DNA of 64,000 nt from Anthoceros angustus. Its lineage: Eukaryota > Streptophyta > Anthocerotopsida > Anthocerotales > Anthocerotaceae. Of the stretch, positions 1-12,660 are shown piece by piece. Numbering within the stretch: the first letter of the stretch is position 1; the number at the start of each line of letters is the position of its first letter. A model generated the notes under the pieces. That model was not told the origin of the DNA, did not search any database, and was given only the letters and a program-made list of their open reading frames with translations. The position numbers and the translations under genes were made by a program. Location: positions 620,001-684,000 of the forward strand of contig MU008151.1 in NCBI GenBank assembly GCA_010909165.1. The letters run 5' to 3'.

Positions 1-299
1 TCACCCTCTTAACTTCACCTCTCTCATTGCATTGTTTATAGATTCCCTCATGCAATTGCAACATGGTACTTAAGGACCCTCTCTCTCTTCTCCGAGTCCC
101 ATCTTTATTACACCCCATTGGGAGTACAATTAGTTAATGTTTTTCCTAAACTCTTCTTTTGCGCTCTCTCTTAACAACTATTTGTTAATGGTTGCCAGAC
201 ACGAATATCACACTTAAGGCATGCACCTTTAAAGGTGACCTAAACATAATATTATTTACCTATGTCTAAGTTAAGTGGGTCCGAGGCTCACTCTGTGTT
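1..299. other. No gene recognised
   Basis: Mixed-composition sequence with no coding pattern, RNA gene or repeat that I can support. Confidence 0.5.
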
Positions 300-455
300 C
301 GGAGGCAAGGAGAAGGAGGGGGAGAGGAGCAGAAGGGGGAGAGGAGGGGGAAGAAGAGGAGGAGAGGAGGAAGGGGAGAGGCAAGGAGGAAAGGGGGGAG
401 ATGGATCTGAGGTAGAGGAGGAGGAGGAGTAGGAGGAGGAGGAGGAGAGAATTTT
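300..455 (+). repeat. Polypurine (GGA-rich) tract
   Basis: About 150 bases that are almost all A and G on the plus strand, built from GAGGAGG, GGGGGAGAGG and similar words. The complementary strand reads as proline/serine/leucine-rich peptides, which are low-complexity artefacts and not a gene. The tract runs into the first copy of the 484-bp repeat, whose units also carry a short GGA run. Confidence 0.85.
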
Positions 456-1867
456 TCAGCCCGCTGTGACATGATGTTGGTGAAGGGATGGTGGTGGGGC
501 GCGGGATCACGTGTCTGACCGCAGCATCTTGAGCATTGCAAGGTCGGCCAGACTGTTCCAATACGTGATTTCCTCTCAAATTTTTCAGCATTGCTATGTA
601 ACTAGCTAGTGCTTGATTTGATGTTAGAGAAGGCGATAGTAGCATGGCGAGGTGTCTCGTGTGCATGTACAAGCGCAAGTAGTTGCAAGGTCGCCAAGAC
701 CCATTCCATCGTTATTTCTTATCTCAAATTTTGTGATGCGTAACTGACTATGATGTGAAGTTAGGGAAGGCGATGGAAGAATGGAGGGTTTCATGTACAT
801 GTATAGTGCAAGGTGAGGCCAAGACCCATTCAATGCTTTGTGATTTTCTACCTCAAAATTTTATTTGATACGTGATCACCTTTGTGATGTGACATTAGAA
901 GCGATGCTAGTAGGAGGAGGAGGAGGAGAATTTTTCAGCCCTGTGACATGATGTTGGTGAAGGGATGGTGGTGGGGCGGGATCACGTGTCTGACCCATAG
1001 CGAGATCTTGCGAGCATTGCAAGGTCGAGGCCAAGACACTGTTCCAATCTTGTGATTTCCTCTCAAATTTTTCATTTGTTGCGTAACTAGCTAGCGATTT
1101 GATGTTAGAAGGCGATAGTAGCATGGCGGTGTCTCGTGTGCATGTACAAGCGCAAGTAGTTGCAAGGTCGAGCCAAGACCCATTCCATCTTTGTTATTTC
1201 TTATCTCAAATTTTTGTGATGCGTAACGGACTATGATGTGAAGTTAGGAAGGCGATGGAAGAATGGAGGGTTTCATGTACATGTATAGGCTGCAAGGTGA
1301 GGCCAAGACCCATTCAATGCTTTGTGATTTTCTACCTCAAAATTTTATTTGATACGTGATCACCTTTGTGATGTGACATTAGAAGCGATGCTAGTAGGAG
1401 GAGGAGGAGGAGAATTTTTCAGCCCTGTGACATGATGTTGGTGAAGGGATGGTGGTGGGGCGGGATCACGTGTCTGACCCATAGCGAGATCTTGCGAGCA
1501 TTGCAAGGTCGAGGCCAAGACACTGTTCCAATCTTGTGATTTCCTCTCAAATTTTTCATTTGTTGCGTAACTAGCTAGCGATTTGATGTTAGAAGGCGAT
1601 AGTAGCATGGCGGTGTCTCGTGTGCATGTACAAGCGCAAGTAGTTGCAAGGTCGAGCCAAGACCCATTCCATCTTTGTTATTTCTTATCTCAAATTTTGT
1701 GATGCGTAACGGACTATGATGTGAAGTTAGGAAGGCGATGGAAGAATGGAGGGTTTCATGTACATGTATAGGCTGCAAGGTGAGGCCAAGACCCATTCAA
1801 TGCTTTGTGATTTTCTACCTCAAAATTTTATTTGATACGTGATCACCTTTGTGATGTGACATTAGAA
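420..1867. repeat. 484-bp tandem repeat, three copies
   Basis: Three head-to-tail units begin near 420, 900 and 1384. Units two and three are almost base-for-base identical with a 484-base period; the only difference I noticed is one T in a T-run. Unit one is the same sequence with many short insertions and deletions. Each unit starts with a GGA run and then a segment containing GGCGGGATCACGTGTCTGAC. Translations of the units are repeat artefacts with no recognisable domain. The array ends at about 1867, where unique sequence begins. Confidence 0.9.
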
Positions 1868-4800
1868 GCGTAGGCGGTCTTGGGTGAATAGGGGTGACAA
1901 GGCCGTGAAGCGGTAGGAGGGATGTGTTTAGAGGGCCAAATCTAGGTCTTTAGCACAAAGAAGGCGAGTGTCTTGTCACCGGCCAAATGTGAGACATGTG
2001 TTGAGTGTGGGCGGTGAAAACAACACAAGGGAGTGGAAGAGGCGGGTGGCGGAGGAGGATAGGAGTGGAGCAACCAAGCAAGCTGACCATGGTGAGCGAG
2101 GGGCAAAAGCGCGTGGCGGACATGAGGCGTTGTCTAGGGAGAGAGAAGGAAGGAGGACTTGGAGCCAAACAACCCCTGGCGCATAACAAACATGGGTCAC
2201 GCGTAGCACAAACTCAAAAGGCACAAAGGCCGAGAACAAGGTCTCCTTAGGATGGTGACGGCTCTGGTCACTAGTTGGAAGGGTGGACACGGGTCTAAAG
2301 GTTCACAAAAGCCACCCAAAACCATGTTTTCTGATTTCATTAAAAAATCAACCCCGACATCTAGGAGCAAATCATAGAGGATCTGTTTTCCGTGTTTGTA
2401 TGTCGCATCTCATATTAGTTTGGCTAACCAGTGGTACATTGCCTATAAATGCGATTTGAAAATCGGGCAATTTTGTATGGACAACCAAAAGGCAACGCGC
2501 AATGGAAAGTCCACGTGTGTTGCATGTGTCCACCGTCATGGTCGCCTCTGCATTAGTGGGAGGGTCGTGGTGGCACGGGCGTTACGTGCATAAACCTTGC
2601 ATCTCACCGCCCAATGTCGGTAGCGGGAGGAGGAAGATTTCGGACGCCTACGCTCATGTCATACACTGCGAGCGCGACCCCGTCTGCGAATCGTTTGGAA
2701 GTGGCTTGCCGCGCCTCGGGCATGCGATGGAGACCTCACCTCGACGGTACCTCGAGCGAGAATTCCACATGGGCGATGGAAATTGGAAGTTGCCCGGTGG
2801 TGGCAATCACAACATGGGCGGGTTCCTTTCAAGCACGCTGGAGTGATCCCGGCCCTTCATTGCTTGGTCCTTAAGGAATTTGGTTGAGGCGGGTGGCGGT
2901 GCAAACTCGCGACACTTGTTAGCGTGTTGATCAACACACTGGATTCCACTCGGGGTTGGGCGGTGTGAATGGTGTGGAGGGCAAGGAGCACGACATGTCC
3001 AGTGTACTTGCGGTGGTCAAGGATAAAATTGGAGAAAGTCATATTGCTACATGTGTGTACCTGAGGCGGTGTTAGTGCGGCTATATGTGAAAGCAGTTGA
3101 ACATCGTTGTGTTTAGTTGGATTGTCACATGACATCCATTGTCATCTTAAATACCGGTTTTATCTCGTGGGTTTACAACATACATAGTCTTCCTAGCGAG
3201 ATTAGGAAACGATTTGGCGATTGTATTGATCGCTGCATGCATGCGAATGGACGCCGCGCTTCTTTGAAATCGGTCCGTTGTTTAAAATCCATACCTTGCA
3301 CGATTGTGCGACCAGGCGCCCATGAGCTCGCTCATCAAACACCGGCGGCAATCATCGAACACATTCTCGAATCGTCACCACTCCCATGCTTCCTAGCTTG
3401 CGTGCTCCACCAGCCGTGTTCGTTGTCTAGAGTGCCTCCGGGGACCTTGCCGCTGATGTGTTTGTTGTGTTCATAGCGCTTGCATGCACGTTCTACCAGT
3501 GCGAGATACCACCGGTCTCCGTGCTTAAGACCACCGGTCCTCCTACGAATCCTCGAAACAAACACGTAGCCTATCCACGCACGACACACCTCGATCAGAA
3601 GCAAAGTTTTCCAATCCTACATCCCCACCATCGCATCAAGCACAGGAGGGTGCTCTTCGCCTCCTTCACTTGCTCCGCATCCCCAAGGACCATTGAGTTG
3701 TCGCTGCGTGCTTCACCACTTGCCATATGACCCTTGGTCTCGGGCTTCCTCGTTGGTCTCTGCTTCAACGACACATATGAACCCCGAGCACCATGTTGTT
3801 CACCATGGGCTCCTTATTGAACGTCTTTCCGCCTCCATAGAGCTCCTCGCCCACCTCCTCCTCTTCCGTCGGTGTCCATGGAATTGATTCAAGGTCCATG
3901 AATTGAGCGCACTGGGATCCACATCAGCGAAATGACATTACGGCATAAGCGAGCAGTGCTATCATACCCGACCCCGATCCCGTCGCACCCAATCTCCCTC
4001 TCATGTCTGGTGAATCAACCTCTTCAAGAGTCTTAGGGGCTTCGATAGGGGAAACAACCCGATCATCCGCGTGTTGTAACACAATTTTAGTTCCGCCGTT
4101 AAACAAACGTTGTCACTCCACCGCCAAGTTGCGTCGGTTCTCGAGCACAAGCGGTTGAGGCACACAATCCTTATCCAAGCTCCTGCGGCGCAAGTGAAAA
4201 GTCCCGCATCGTCGGCTCCGACAATCTTTGTCACATTGGTTTTATGCCGATCATGTCAAATCACCGCACGCTTCCATCGACTTCTCTAACCATAGATGTG
4301 TCATCCGAGAATGGAAGACCACAATACGAAATACAGGATGTGGTGATGCCTTTGAACCCATGATGACCCCTTCAAACTCGCCTTGGTAAATCTTGTGTCA
4401 TACTCTCGTGATTGGGGATCTAGATCCAAGCCTCGGGAGGTCTAACAACAACAAAGCATACGGTCGGGGCTCTACAAACCGGGCCATGTTCACTATGTTC
4501 CCACAGATCCCGACCTTGGGTTTTTCGGCTTGGAGTCGTTCACGATTGTCATCACTTATCCTCGGTGTGGTCGATTTCAAGGCACGTTGCGACTCCTCCA
4601 TCGCTTCCAAGCTCGGCCTTGAATATGTGCTCCTTGAAGTTCTCGGTAGGGCACCCCACTCAAGGCAAGTGTTGGCACGCGCACATGAAAGACACATCCC
4701 CACCGGTCAAATGCAAGCGGGCGTTCTCGTTCGAATGTACGGTGTGAATGCCTCCACTTTCCATGACTTATAAGGACAAGAAGCAGAGAAACTCGATTTG

Positions 4801-5072
4801 GGTATAGCTAAGTGTTCATCGAGGACCCGGTTTTTGAAGGCGGTGGAAGTTACTAATTTGATTCACCATGCGATGTCGGGATATCGTTCTGAACCTCTTC
4901 AAATGTCTCACAGTGCAAATGCTTGGCGATGTCACATGGATGAGGTTGAGTTTTTGGCCTTGTCCACCCACACGAACATTTGTTTCAATGTCAATTCTCC
5001 AGGACTTTCATGCATCTCTTCAAGTTGTTGTTCCCAGTACGGTATTCGATGCCACGAAACACTTCCATACCC
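1868..5072. other. Unrecognised low-complexity, gene-poor stretch
   Basis: Many short overlapping ORFs occur in all frames, none longer than about 126 codons and none with a recognisable motif. Composition is moderately GC-rich with many CG dinucleotides. It may be heavily decayed transposon sequence, but I could not assign a family. Confidence 0.4.
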
Positions 5073-5530
5073 TCACCGTATACTAAGCTCCTTTGTGTCA
5101 ATGACCAAGTTTGCTCTAACTTGTTGTCTTCCTTGAATTCCTGCGGCCTTTTGTGAGAGCCCGAGCTTCCACTCAGCTTTCGTCTCCCACTTCTCAAAGA
5201 TTTCATCCACGTACTTCCACACCTCATCATCAACCTTCGCAACACAATAATCCAGTGTCCGGTTATCCACGAGGCGGTGATAGCTGACCTTAGGTCCATG
5301 CTTGGCTGCATCCCACTTAGGAACCCTGCCCAGCCGGGCATATATCTCCAACTTCCAGTCTAAGTCACACTTCAGCCCATCAGCTAGCCTGGCCTTCATC
5401 TCAGTTCTGATGTACCTCACACGGTCGATGAAAGTAAAAGTCTTCACGGCATCCGCAATGGTGTTGTGATCGTGGCAACTAACCTCATCTCCTCATTTGT
5501 GAGGCCCGGCAGAACATATGCATCCATCCA
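5073..5530 (-). pseudogene. Unrecognised protein-like relic
   Basis: The minus strand reads about 124 codons of balanced, protein-like composition rich in K, D, W and L (for example EIFEKWETKAEWKLGL near the middle). Just upstream, in another frame, a short stretch reads PGLTNEEMRLVATI. This suggests a longer coding region broken by a frameshift near 5450. I do not recognise a family. It sits in transposon-like surroundings, so a decayed transposon protein is the simplest guess. No start, promoter or intron could be placed. Confidence 0.3.
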
Positions 5531-6089
5531 CATACTCTTGAACCAATGGATACAAGTCGGCTAGTCTAGATCGCTGGAAGGAATGATTCCTCCCAATACA
5601 TAAAATTTGTACACCCCGATCCACCTTATCCATGTCAAAGAAGTTCTTGTTGGGACCGGGGGTCTACAATGACAATCATGGGCAGCACACCACCACGTGG
5701 AATGCTTCATCTTTTGCATCAAAGCCTCCACCCAAGCGGTCTAGCTTACGTACCTTGCCAAACCGACATAGTTCTTCCGGAGGTCTACAAGCTGATGGAC
5801 AGCTTTAACGTGGACTCCCATACTCTCTTTTCCAATTGCCTCCCTCGCAACATCTCTCGCCTCACCCTCGTGCTTTGTCGTCATCCGTGGCCTGACCGCC
5901 CTTGGCCTTCTCTATGAACTTTGGGAGCTCTTCGCCCCTCTCGGACATCATGTGCCATTCGTTGCTTCGCCGCGCTTGTTGACCTTCCCACCCGCCGTCC
6001 TCCGCGATTGCGGCCTCTCAATCCCTTCCCTCTTTTCCTCGATTGTCTACCCACTTATCGGGTACGGCTTGAACCCTTCGGTGCCATGG
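5531..6089. other. No gene recognised
   Basis: Short ORFs only. Some minus-strand segments read like decayed coding sequence continuing the relic at 5073-5530, but frames change too often to support an ORF. Confidence 0.35.
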
Positions 6090-6480
6090 AGACCCAAATC
6101 CCGGTCCGTTGCATCCACCTCCATCGTCATCTTCCACGTCTTCGTCGGGGCTGGATATGATCCACCGGCCTCGGGCCATCGGCCCGAATGCCATCGCCAA
6201 ACCCCTCATTGTCCTGGTCCCCACCCGCATCCTCATCTTCGTCTTCGTCGGCTAGAGAGGTTAGGGTGACATCATCGCGGCCATGGGCGGACCCAAATCC
6301 CGGTCCGTTGCATCCACCTCGCCCCATCGTCATCTTCCACGTCTTCGTCGGCCGGCTGGATATGATCCACCGGCCTCGGGCCATCGGCCATGCCATCGCC
6401 AAACCCCTCATTGTCCTGGTCCCCACCCGCATCCTCATCTTCGTCGGCTAGAGAGGTTAGGGTGACATCATCGCGTGACC
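6090..6480. repeat. About 196-bp direct duplication
   Basis: Two tandem units start at AAATCCCGGTCCGTTGCATC (6096 and about 6295). Both continue through GGATATGATCCACCGGCCTC to a shared end reading GCTAGAGAGGTTAGGGTGAC. The units differ mainly by small insertions and deletions (for example an extra CTTCGT block in unit one). Confidence 0.85.
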
Positions 6481-9029
6481 ATGGGCTAGGAAAAACCAGC
6501 GGCTCGGAGTGTGGGCGGACTGTTGCTTGGACTCAAGCACCGGACGTCCGTGGCACGCAACCCTCTTACCAAGAAGCTTTCATTTCGCAAACTAGTTCTT
6601 TGAAGCGTGTCCGGAATTATATTTTGTGCCACCACCTTTTGTTGCGTTTTGCGGCGCGGATCATGCATATCGATGGCGGTTGCCAACGACACACTGCAGC
6701 GGATGGATTTACTGATCCCATTCCGCACTAGGAGTTGCCATTTGATTTCCACTCGCGGATGCCATGCTAGGGGCCTTCTGCGCAGATATGCCCTTTCGAT
6801 GTAAGCAATGCATCATCGCACACCTTCTAAACATTGCTGGTGCAAAGCCTTGTGGAAGACACGATGTCCATCACCGTGTCGCAATGCCTCCAAAAGTTCT
6901 TGCCTTTTCCGCTCTGGTTGGCACGCCACAATGTCAAAGTTCTTCACCGCAGACCGTATACTCTAATCCATTGCGGGTCCAGAAGAGGCTCCTTGTGCTT
7001 GAGCCGGATCAATATAGCGTACACACTCATCCTTCATGATGCGTGAAAACAAGCGCTCCCGCACATTTCTTTTGGCTGGTGTGGTTCGCATCATCCTCCA
7101 TCGACACATACAAGAAGAGCAAGTCTTGATTGGGTCATTGTTGCCTTGTCCAACTTCTCTTTGTAATGTCAAATGGCGAGATCATCTTGTACATCCGGTG
7201 GATCAAGTCAATATCGGACCGCTTGTAAGGACTCGGAAAGATGCCTTGGTCGTGAGGATGCTCTTGTGGAAAGACCCGCATCGGTGGCGCGATTTGAGTT
7301 GTCCTTGGAGTCCGGCTGGGTCAGGCTCTCGCCTCGTTCAAGGCACATGAGTCTGCCCTTCCGTCGCCTTTTTTCTCCACCGGTCTGCGATTTGTTGGAG
7401 TCATTCTTCCGCTTGAGCCCTTGGAGGAGCCATTCATATGCAACTATGAAAGAAGTGAGATCACGAAGTGTTTAGATTGTTAAAAGTCGATACACGCATG
7501 AGCTGCAACTTCTCGAACACGGGGCGATCGTGTGCAAGCGGAGTTGAGTTGATGCTCACAGACTAGCCCGGCTGCACCCTCGAGAACAGAATTGCAGCTG
7601 ATGAGGAGGTCGGCAGTGTCACTCTCATGCCGCGCCCCGATGGACAAAGTGCGGTGTGTGAGCGACCGTTTTCTCCGGTCGGCAATCTCTTGCTTTTCCG
7701 CCCACATAAGCTAGATGGAAATACACATCTTCCCGCGAGAATGAATCTATACCATCCGAGAAAGGGAAGGTCATGTCATGAAGGAAGACACAGGCAAGCG
7801 AGCTCAGTAATCAAGCAACTCCTTAAATGCTTTGTCGCCGTCGTGTTTTGCCATTGTCGGCTAATGTGGCAAATGCAAATTTGAGCATATTCTAAGGTAT
7901 ATGCTAGTTATGCCAGCTAAAATAGTGTTCGTGGCATAACGATGGGCACCTAGAGTGATTCGGCATCCACCGACTAGCGTACACGGCCGTTTCCTACCAC
8001 CGCAAAGTGGGCACCTCGACTTCATTGCGGCATTTAGTGCGAAGGCTTATTTCGCAAGCCCGGTGTCGAGTCTTGCGCATCCACTTCTCATCCACCTTGC
8101 GCATCCCTCCTCCTCCCTGGGCGTCACGCCTCCGTGTGAGAGCAATGGCCAACGGCGGCGAAGGCGTGTTCGATTTTACAAATTTCGGCCGGCGGGTCGA
8201 TGCATGTCATTCCGAACGGGTGGCCATGAGTCGGCGACTCAATTGTTGATCTCGGCGATGATGCACAACCCCGTCGTAGTTTTAGAGGATGATTCACGAG
8301 CTATGGCGGCCGCGTCGGAGCATAGTCCTTGAAGAGACACCGGTGGCAGACTTCACAACGGTGGAAGCGATGGCGATGTGCGTGTTCCGATATGGAGGAG
8401 CGGAGGATATGGTTGCCGGTGATGGGGACCTTTTTCTGCGATCCGGGTGCGATGCAGGCGGAGAGGATCGCAAGAGGAGCTCGTGCGGGCGTTTAACCGG
8501 ATGTCCGGTGCTCGACGCCGCGGCGAGGCGGCCGTGTGCCACCGAGGCGGCACGGCACCATCCATCCGGACTTCTTGATCACCCGGTGGCGGCGAAGATG
8601 TACCTGGCGCATTTGGGCGGAAACCGGATAACACCGGACGCCCTGCCGGACAAGGTCGGCCTCCGGCGGATCTTTGTGGCGGGTCAGAATACTATCGAGA
8701 ATGTGCTACACCAGGCAGGAGCACTGGGCAAGACTCTGATGTGGAGAGTGTTGCAGAGTCTCCGGACTTTGGTGAGAAGATCCACATTGTTGATTTTGGG
8801 CTTGGCTTGGAAACAATATCGCACGCGGGTGATGGCGGAGTTGCAAGTACTGGGAGTCGTCCAAGAGCTAATGTGGTCCGTGGTCCCGGATCTTTGTTTG
8901 GTGATTGTGATGCCATCCGGTTGGAGTTGCCTGAGATGATGCCTCGCGCACCAAAGCCAAAGGTGAGGATCTGCGTGCAACAGCTGCAGCGTTGCCAAGC
9001 GTAAAGTACCTCCGGCCGAGCTAGAATGG
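6481..9029. other. Unrecognised gene-poor stretch
   Basis: The longest ORF (8289-8939, plus strand, 216 codons) has no recognisable motif. Its composition changes halfway and overlapping frames are equally open. It could belong to the decayed element whose clearer part begins near 9030, but I cannot show this. Confidence 0.35.
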
Positions 9030-10480
9030 ATTTGGTCTTAGAGAAGCATTGTTCGGGGCCAAGTTGTGCGATTTAAAGCGGCATTGTTGTGACAAAAATG
9101 TTTAGAGCGTGTTGGCCATTCAAATTGAAGGTGATTCGTGTAGCATTCTTCCGCATGACAAAAGGAGAGCGAGGCAGCATTTGCAAGACCATGGATCGAT
9201 CGAAGGCGAAGAGGAGTTGTTGCCCATAGTATGGATAAACCGGATTCCACATGGGAAGAAAGCAGTGTGTGTGAGGGCTTTTCGGGTTTTACGCATTGGG
9301 TCACTAAGATACAAGAATGCAAACCGGGTAGTGAAAAATGTTAGATGGACCGTAGGCTACGGTCTATAGCAACGCCATATGGATTACACGTCATGTGGAT
9401 GGACGTTTTCTTCAAAGGCTGTGTGGAAAGATTGCCGAATCGGGAAGTCTTCAACTTGCCGACTCGTACGAAGAGGAGATCTTCATTGAGTATGCGGTGA
9501 GCATCGATGTGCTCCCACGTTTATTCTGACTACTTTTGCAAGCTTTGGATGAAGTATTTCCGGTTAAAATACCACGGTTGCGGTTTTCGATCTGTCATGC
9601 GATGACCTAAAGAGGAAAATAAAAAGGTCGGATCACGTACAAGGTGAGATGGCGGTCCTTATTCCAGTGTCACGGATGTCCCGCCGAACTTTGGCGCAAC
9701 CCCATGGCCTCATACCCTTTTCTTGCGAATGAAGCGGCAGGGCTTGAAACAAACCGTGTGCACATTGCCGACGCCCTTATTGTTGCGTGTGCAGACAAGA
9801 ATGTGGAGCTCAGACTCCACAGAGAACAACAACAGAAGGAGCGCGCGAAAATGGCGCGGCACCGGCACAAGTGCTTGGGCGGCTAAGTTCATTGGTATTG
9901 CCATAGATGGTATGGACCAAAAAAGCGAGTTGCCCCATTCAGATTGCCAAAAGGCGGTTGATTCCGGAGCCCTTGTCGGGCTTCACGTTCTAGGTGTCTG
10001 GTGTTCAACTACTTGGTGCGCACGAGTGTATTTGAGTTTCCGAATGTGAGAAATGATCCGAGCAGCTGTGTGATTGACATGTTATCAATACGGAGGCCGC
10101 TCCCCTATTCTATACTTGCGGATGGACAACACTGCTCAAAACAAGAATCGAGGTATTGGCATATCTCCATGCTTGTGGCGAAGGTATCTTCAAAAATCAA
10201 GGTGGGGTTTCTTCTTGTTGGCCATACCACGATCATTGACCAAATGTTTTCGAGGTTCTCGGTTGTGCTAGGGTTGAAGGATGCTTTCACTTGAAATGAT
10301 AGGGTTCTTTGGAGCGGGCGTACACCCCATCACCGCAGATTCACATCTTGAAGGAGGTGCGGACTTCAAGACCTATCTATGGCCGAAGGGGATCGTCGCA
10401 GCGTATGACTTGCATAATCACGATTTTCAACACCAGTTCAAAATAACAAGGAGAAGCTGCTATCAGGAGAGGACGTGACT
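9030..10480 (+). pseudogene. Decayed DUF7869-type transposon protein
   Basis: Fragments in changing plus-strand frames occur in the order seen in DUF7869-type proteins, which are thought to be DDE-like transposase domains of eukaryotic DNA transposons. VCVRAFRVLRIGSLRY is near 9268-9315. IAIDGMDQK is at 9899-9925. LYLRMDNTAQNKN, with the candidate metal-binding Asp, starts at 10110. VGFLLVGHT followed by IDQMFSRFS lies at about 10202-10260, then AAYDLHNHDFQHQFKI to about 10445. At least two frameshifts and in-frame stops separate these pieces, so it cannot make a full protein. The family assignment rests on remembered motif patterns; terminal inverted repeats were not found. Confidence 0.55.
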
Positions 10481-10859
10481 GTGCTAAGATGTAAGGAGTT
10501 TTCAAGTTCGATCACCGTCACCGGAGGGTGGTGTGCGGCTATTACGTTCAGGTGCCACCACGGGTGATTGTGGCGCTCCATTGTTGCCGTTGGTCCCATC
10601 ACATGCCCAAGGTAAAGGAAAGGGACATGCAAAGCGGAAGGATGCCCCGATGGCGGTAGTGGTAGTGTAGTGGCGAGTCCATGAAGTAAAAGCGGGCCTA
10701 GAACGCAGCGACATATGAATGTGGAGCAACTAGCATGGTGGGATACGTTCGGGATGAGCAGTAGCAATAGCCGAGAGACTAGCGGTGGCATTCCATTCCG
10801 TTGGAGCAGAATGGTCTTGGTACACTCGCGATGAAGAAAACGAGGCACCACCAGACCCT

Positions 10860-12660
10860 CCAGACTCAACTTTGGTTGATCCGCAATGGCAGATTTTTGG
10901 ACATGGTGGAGGTGTACACAGCACAGCGTGCGGAGGGAGGGCAAGGCGAGGCTCGGTCGAGGTTGTGTGAAGGAGATTGAGGAGGGAATGATGGTTCTGT
11001 CAAGCGGGATGATCCAGGGCGACCATTCGGCTCGCAAAAGTGGTGGAGGTGGACCATGATGTTGGGGTCCCTTTCATGATAGTTCATTGGTGGCGGACAG
11101 AGAACAATGATGCATTCGAGGGAAGGTACATGGAGGAGTTTGTGATACAGCGCCCACGGTCGAGGGAAAAAGTGCGGCGATCAAAGAATGGAGGCGAGGG
11201 CGTCGGGAGAAGCATTTGCAAAGCCTCAACTTCCCGAGACAAATGTGCTGGCCTATGATTTGTGACAAGGAACAAGGCGTTGCGAGGGCGACAATGAAGC
11301 GATAAAGACCAAAGTCTTTGAGTTGCGGAGCCGGTGATGAACCGGCGAGACTTCCGCCGGTGACACGAATGTCATGCCCAAGACATGATTGACTCGGAAG
11401 ACCTCGACAATGTGGAATCAACGGATGAGTCCACGACGTGGTGGTGGACCCGGATGGTCCGGACTCAACTTTGGTTGATCCGCAATGGCGGATTTTTGGA
11501 CATGGTCGGAGGTGTACAGGGCACATCAGTGCGGAGGGAGGGCAAGGCGAGGCTCGGTCGAGGTTGTGTGAAGGAGATTGAGGAGGGAATGATGGTTCTG
11601 TCAAGCGGGATGATCCAGGGCGACCATTCGGCTCGCAAAAGTGGTGGAGGTGGACCATGATGTTGGGGTCCCTTTCATGATAGTTCATTGGTGGCGGACA
11701 GAGAACAATGATGCATTCGAGGGAAGGTACATGGAGGAGTTTGTGATACAGCGCCCACCGGTCGAGGGAAAAAGTGCGGCGATCAAAGAATGGAGGCGAG
11801 GGCGTCGGGAGAAGCATTTGCAAAGCCTCAACTTCCCGAGACAAATGTGCTGGCCTATGATTTTGTGACAAGGAACAAGGCGTTGCGAGGGCGACAATGA
11901 AGCGATAAAGACCAAAGTCTTTGAGTTGCGGAGCCGGTGATGAACCGGCGAGACTTCCGCCGGTGACACGAATGTCATGCCCAAGACATGATTGACTCGG
12001 AAGACCTCGACAATGTGGAATCAACGGATGAGTCCACGACGTGGTGGTGGACCCGGATGGTCCGGACTCAACTTTGGTTGATCCGCAATGGCAGATTTTT
12101 GGACATGGTCGGAGGTGTACAGGGCACATCAGTGCGGAGGGAGGGCAAGGCGAGGCTCGGTCGAGGTTGTGTGAAGGAGATTGAGGAGGGAATGATGGTT
12201 CTGTCAAGCGGGATGATCCGGAGACCATTCGGCTCGCAAAAGTGGTGGAGGTGGACCATGATCGGGGTCCCTTTCATGATAGTTCATTGGTGGCGGACAG
12301 AGAACAATGATGCATTCGAGGGAAGGTACATGGAGGAGTTTGTGATGGGGCGCCCACCGGTCGAGGGAAAAAGTGCGGCGATCAAAGAATGGAGGCGGAG
12401 GCGTCGGGAGAAGCATTTGCAAAGCCTCAACTTCCCGAGACAAATGTGCTGGCCTATGATTTGACAAGGAACAAGGCGTTGCGAGGGCGACAATGAAGGC
12501 GATAAAGACCAAAGTCTTTGAGTTGCGTCGAGCCGGTGATGAACCGGCGAGACTTCCGCCGGTGACACGAATGTCATGCCATGATTGACTCGGAAGACCT
12601 CGACAATGTGGAATCAACGGATGAGTCCACGACGTGGTGGTGGACCGGTGGATGGTCGGA
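10860..12660. repeat. About 600-bp tandem repeat, three copies
   Basis: Units start near CAACTTTGGTTGATCCGCAA at 10867, 11465 and 12069, giving periods of about 598 and 604 bases. All contain GAGGGAATGATGGTTCTGTC and GATGCATTCGAGGGAAGGTA. Copies differ by scattered indels of one to six bases more than by substitutions. ORFs of 70-160 codons run through on both strands but shift frame between units, so I treat the array as non-coding or decayed coding DNA. It lies directly downstream of the DUF7869-type relic and could derive from that element. Confidence 0.88.

Noticed and set aside
420-1867. CRISPR-like or regulatory repeat array
   Set aside because: Units are 484 bp, contiguous and without spacers, in a plant nuclear context. 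They are an ordinary tandem duplication.
6963-7172. Possible PIF/Harbinger-type fragment (RERLFSRIMKD)
   Set aside because: Only one short resemblance, with no supporting motif before or after it. Too weak to annotate.
11074-12228. 384-codon minus-strand ORF
   Set aside because: It runs through two units of the 600-bp tandem array and repeats the same peptide. It is a product of the repeat with no domain.
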